DNA of 64,000 nt from Hymenobacter negativus (GTDB lineage: Bacteria > Bacteroidota > Bacteroidia > Cytophagales > Hymenobacteraceae). Position numbers and translations under genes: made by a program. The stretch is from the NCBI RefSeq assembly GCF_017571495.1, contig NZ_JAGETZ010000024.1, forward strand, positions 1 to 64,000, written 5' to 3'. Position 1 is the stretch's first letter, and each line of letters begins with the position of its first letter. The notes under the pieces are model-generated. The model searched no databases and was not told the origin of the DNA. It was given only the letters and a program-made list of their open reading frames with translations. Shown piece after piece: positions 62,207 to 64,000 of this stretch.

Positions 62207-63437
62207 GCCCACTATTTTTCGGATTGCCGTGCGCAAGTTTGGCCCTTTCGAAAGCGCCATGGCAAAGCTATGGGCCGGCTTTTGCCAGGAAACTGGCTGC
62301 CAACTAGCCGTAGAGATGGTGCCCATGGATTTGCACGAGCTACATGCCAGCCTACTCACCGAAAAGGGCTTACAGAATGGCAGCTGGGACGTGGCTCACA
62401 TCAACACCGACTGGCTGCCGGAAGCCGCCAGCACCGGCGCACTTGAAAACCTGACGCCCTACATCCAGCAAAACTCGCCCGCCGATTTCCCAGCTGGCTG
62501 GAGCCCTTCGTTGCTGGGGATGCAGCAGGTTGGTGAAGCCGTAATGGGCCTACCGTTTCACGACGGTCCAGAGTGCCTCATTTATCGCAAAGACCTGTTT
62601 GATAGCCCGCAGGAGCAGGCCCGTTTTCAGCAACTACACAGCCGCCCGTTGCATGTGCCCGAAACCTGGGAAGACTTCCAGACGGTAGCGCGCTTCTTCC
62701 AACGGCCCGATGACAACCTATACGGCTTCGTAGCCGCCGGCTACCCCGACGGCCACAATACCGTCTTCGATTTCTGCTTGCACCTTTGGACACGGGGCGG
62801 CCAGTTAGTCGACGCGCAAGGCAACGTCCGCATTGACAGCGCGGTGGCAGCCGAAGGCCTCGCCTTCTACCGCCAACTGCTGCGCGACCAGGCCGCCGTG
62901 CACCCGCAGACCATGCAGTATGAGTCAGTGGCCGCTGGCCAGGCCTTTGCGCGGGGCGAAGCGGCGATGATGGTCAACTGGTTTGGCTTTGCGGCGGTGT
63001 GCGACGTGGATGCGGACTGCCCGGTGCGGGGCCGCGTTGATATTGCCCGCATTCCGCATGGCGCGGGCGGGCAGTCGGCTTCGCTGAACGTGTACTGGCT
63101 CTACGCCATCGGCGCGGGCAGCCGGCAGAAGGACCTGGCGTATGAGTTTCTGCGCTACGCCACCCGACCCGAAAACGACAAGCTGCTGACGATGGAAGGC
63201 GGCATCGGCTGCCGCCTCTCGACCTGGCACGATGCCGAAATCAACGCCCTCGTGCCCTACTACCACAAGCTGGAAATGCTGCACCAACAGGCCCAAAGCC
63301 TGCCGCCCAAAGCCAATTGGGCGCAGCTTGCTGGCATCATCGATGAGGTGGTAATAGAGGCAATTAATACCAACGCACCCGTGGAGGAACTGCTTTCCGC
63401 TGGCCAACAGAAAATTAACGCGCTCGACCATGTTTAA
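62196..63437 (+). CDS. Second solute-binding-protein-like protein without signal peptide
   Basis: The ATG at 62196 (MTLEPTIFRIAVRKF) gives 413 residues and overlaps the CoA-transferase end. It has the family 1 binding-protein pattern: VAHINTDWLPEAASTGALENLTPYI, VMGLPFHDGPECLIYRKDLFD, PETWEDFQTVARFF, GQAFARGEAAMMVNWFGFAA, then GGIGCRLSTW. The N-terminus lacks a signal sequence and lipobox. It differs from the protein at 58515 but shares its class and probable cytoplasmic location. It overlaps the following oxidoreductase start by 8 bases, so the operon is tightly packed. Confidence 0.78.
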   Translation: MTLEPTIFRIAVRKFGPFESAMAKLWAGFCQETGCQLAVEMVPMDLHELHASLLTEKGLQNGSWDVAHINTDWLPEAASTGALENLTPYIQQNSPADFPAGWSPSLLGMQQVGEAVMGLPFHDGPECLIYRKDLFDSPQEQARFQQLHSRPLHVPETWEDFQTVARFFQRPDDNLYGFVAAGYPDGHNTVFDFCLHLWTRGGQLVDAQGNVRIDSAVAAEGLAFYRQLLRDQAAVHPQTMQYESVAAGQAFARGEAAMMVNWFGFAAVCDVDADCPVRGRVDIARIPHGAGGQSASLNVYWLYAIGAGSRQKDLAYEFLRYATRPENDKLLTMEGGIGCRLSTWHDAEINALVPYYHKLEMLHQQAQSLPPKANWAQLAGIIDEVVIEAINTNAPVEELLSAGQQKINALDHV

Positions 63438-64000
63438 GTTGGAAAACACCGAGATTCCCTACCTACCCGTGCTGCCCCGGCGGCCGCTGCCCATCGTCAT
63501 CATCGGCGCGGGCGGCATCGTGAACGACGCGCATTTGCCGGCCTACCGCAAGGCCGGTTTCGAGGTGGTGGGCATCACCAACCGCACCCGCGCCCGGGCC
63601 GAAAAGCTGGCCGCTGCGTGGAGTATCCCGCACGTGTACGACTCGGTGGCCGACGCCGTGGCCCACGCGCCCGCCGATGCCGTGTACGACATCACCATCA
63701 TGCCCGAGCAGTTTGTGGAAACGCTCAACCAGTTGCCCGACGGAGCCGGCGTGCTGATTCAGAAGCCCATGGGCGACTACTTCTGGCAAAGCCAGGAAAT
63801 TCTGGAGGTGTGCCGCCGCAAAAACCTGGTGGCTGCCATCAACTGTCAGCTGCGCTTTGCGCCCTACGTGGCCGCTGCCCGCGAGATGCTGCGCCAAGGC
63901 CTCATCGGCGAGCTGTATGATATGGAAGTGCGCGTGACGCTGGAAACACCCTGGGAGCTGTTCCCGCACGTGATGGTGCACCCACGCCTCGAAATTCAGT
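63430..64000 (+). CDS. Gfo/Idh/MocA-family oxidoreductase, 3' end cut by window edge
   Basis: The ATG at 63430 overlaps the binding-protein stop. About 190 codons are visible: after a 21-residue leader comes the Rossmann motif IVIIGAGGIVNDAHLP, VVGITNRTRARAEKLA, then the active-site loop IQKPMGDYFW, where the usual EKP motif reads QKP, and a conserved INCQLRFAPYVAAAREML. Such enzymes use NAD(P) to oxidise or reduce sugars or cyclitols. The reading frame is open to the right edge. As the last visible gene of the operon it suggests a sugar- or cyclitol-acid pathway. Confidence 0.88.
   Translation, partial: MFKLENTEIPYLPVLPRRPLPIVIIGAGGIVNDAHLPAYRKAGFEVVGITNRTRARAEKLAAAWSIPHVYDSVADAVAHAPADAVYDITIMPEQFVETLNQLPDGAGVLIQKPMGDYFWQSQEILEVCRRKNLVAAINCQLRFAPYVAAAREMLRQGLIGELYDMEVRVTLETPWELFPHVMVHPRLEIQ

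Overview
The window looks like a chromosomal segment of a GC-rich Bacteroidota bacterium, most probably a Cytophagales member near Hymenobacter. The evidence is a type VI secretion system of the Bacteroidota-only subtype (T6SSiii, with TssN and TssO and without TssJ/L/M), a TonB-dependent receptor with a carboxypeptidase-like N-terminal domain, Bacteroidota-style glycosidases, and genes without strong Shine-Dalgarno sites. The genus is an inference; no rRNA or tRNA gene was seen.

Region 1 (1-4.7 kb) is accessory: a tyrosine recombinase cut by the left edge, a 55-residue DUF3606 gene, a STAS-like protein, and a two-gene unit of a radical SAM enzyme and a nucleotidyltransferase-like protein. 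Region 2 (4.7-32.8 kb) is the T6SSiii locus. It encodes sheath (TssB, TssC), tube (four TssD-type proteins), sheath-recycling ATPase (TssH/ClpV), baseplate (TssE, TssF, TssG, TssK), the subtype proteins TssN and TssO, spike (VgrG) and a PAAR-like/Rhs tip. Effectors and candidate immunity genes lie between the structural genes: a TssD-lipase fusion with an ankyrin lipoprotein, an N-acetylmuramidase with an RsiV-like (DUF3298) lipoprotein, and an Rhs protein with a GIY-YIG nuclease tip followed by a leucine-rich protein. A broken Rhs-core copy and three orphan immunity genes (SUKH, Imm22, Imm74) follow. TssP, TssQ and TssR were not found in the window.

Region 3 (33-42 kb) has a DUF2064 protein, a TonB-dependent receptor, and an ABC transporter operon resembling YnjB/C/D. 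Two glutamine-amidotransferase-like proteins sit inside that operon and a radical SAM protein follows it. Region 4 (43.2-48.0 kb) is one very large DUF4011-helicase-nuclease gene, a likely phage-defence protein.

Region 5 (48.5-64 kb) is a carbohydrate locus: an alpha-L-rhamnosidase, a beta-propeller glycosidase and two GH2 enzymes. It continues into an unusual operon of two solute-binding-type proteins without signal peptides around a tandem-duplicated CaiB/BaiF CoA-transferase, ending in a Gfo/Idh/MocA oxidoreductase cut by the right edge. Between 33 and 60 kb, long palindromic elements repeatedly lie inside or across gene ends, and several are translated in frame.

The strongest candidates for undescribed biology are the three T6SS effector/immunity modules with the orphan immunity array, the signal-less binding protein/CoA-transferase operon, and the translated palindromes.
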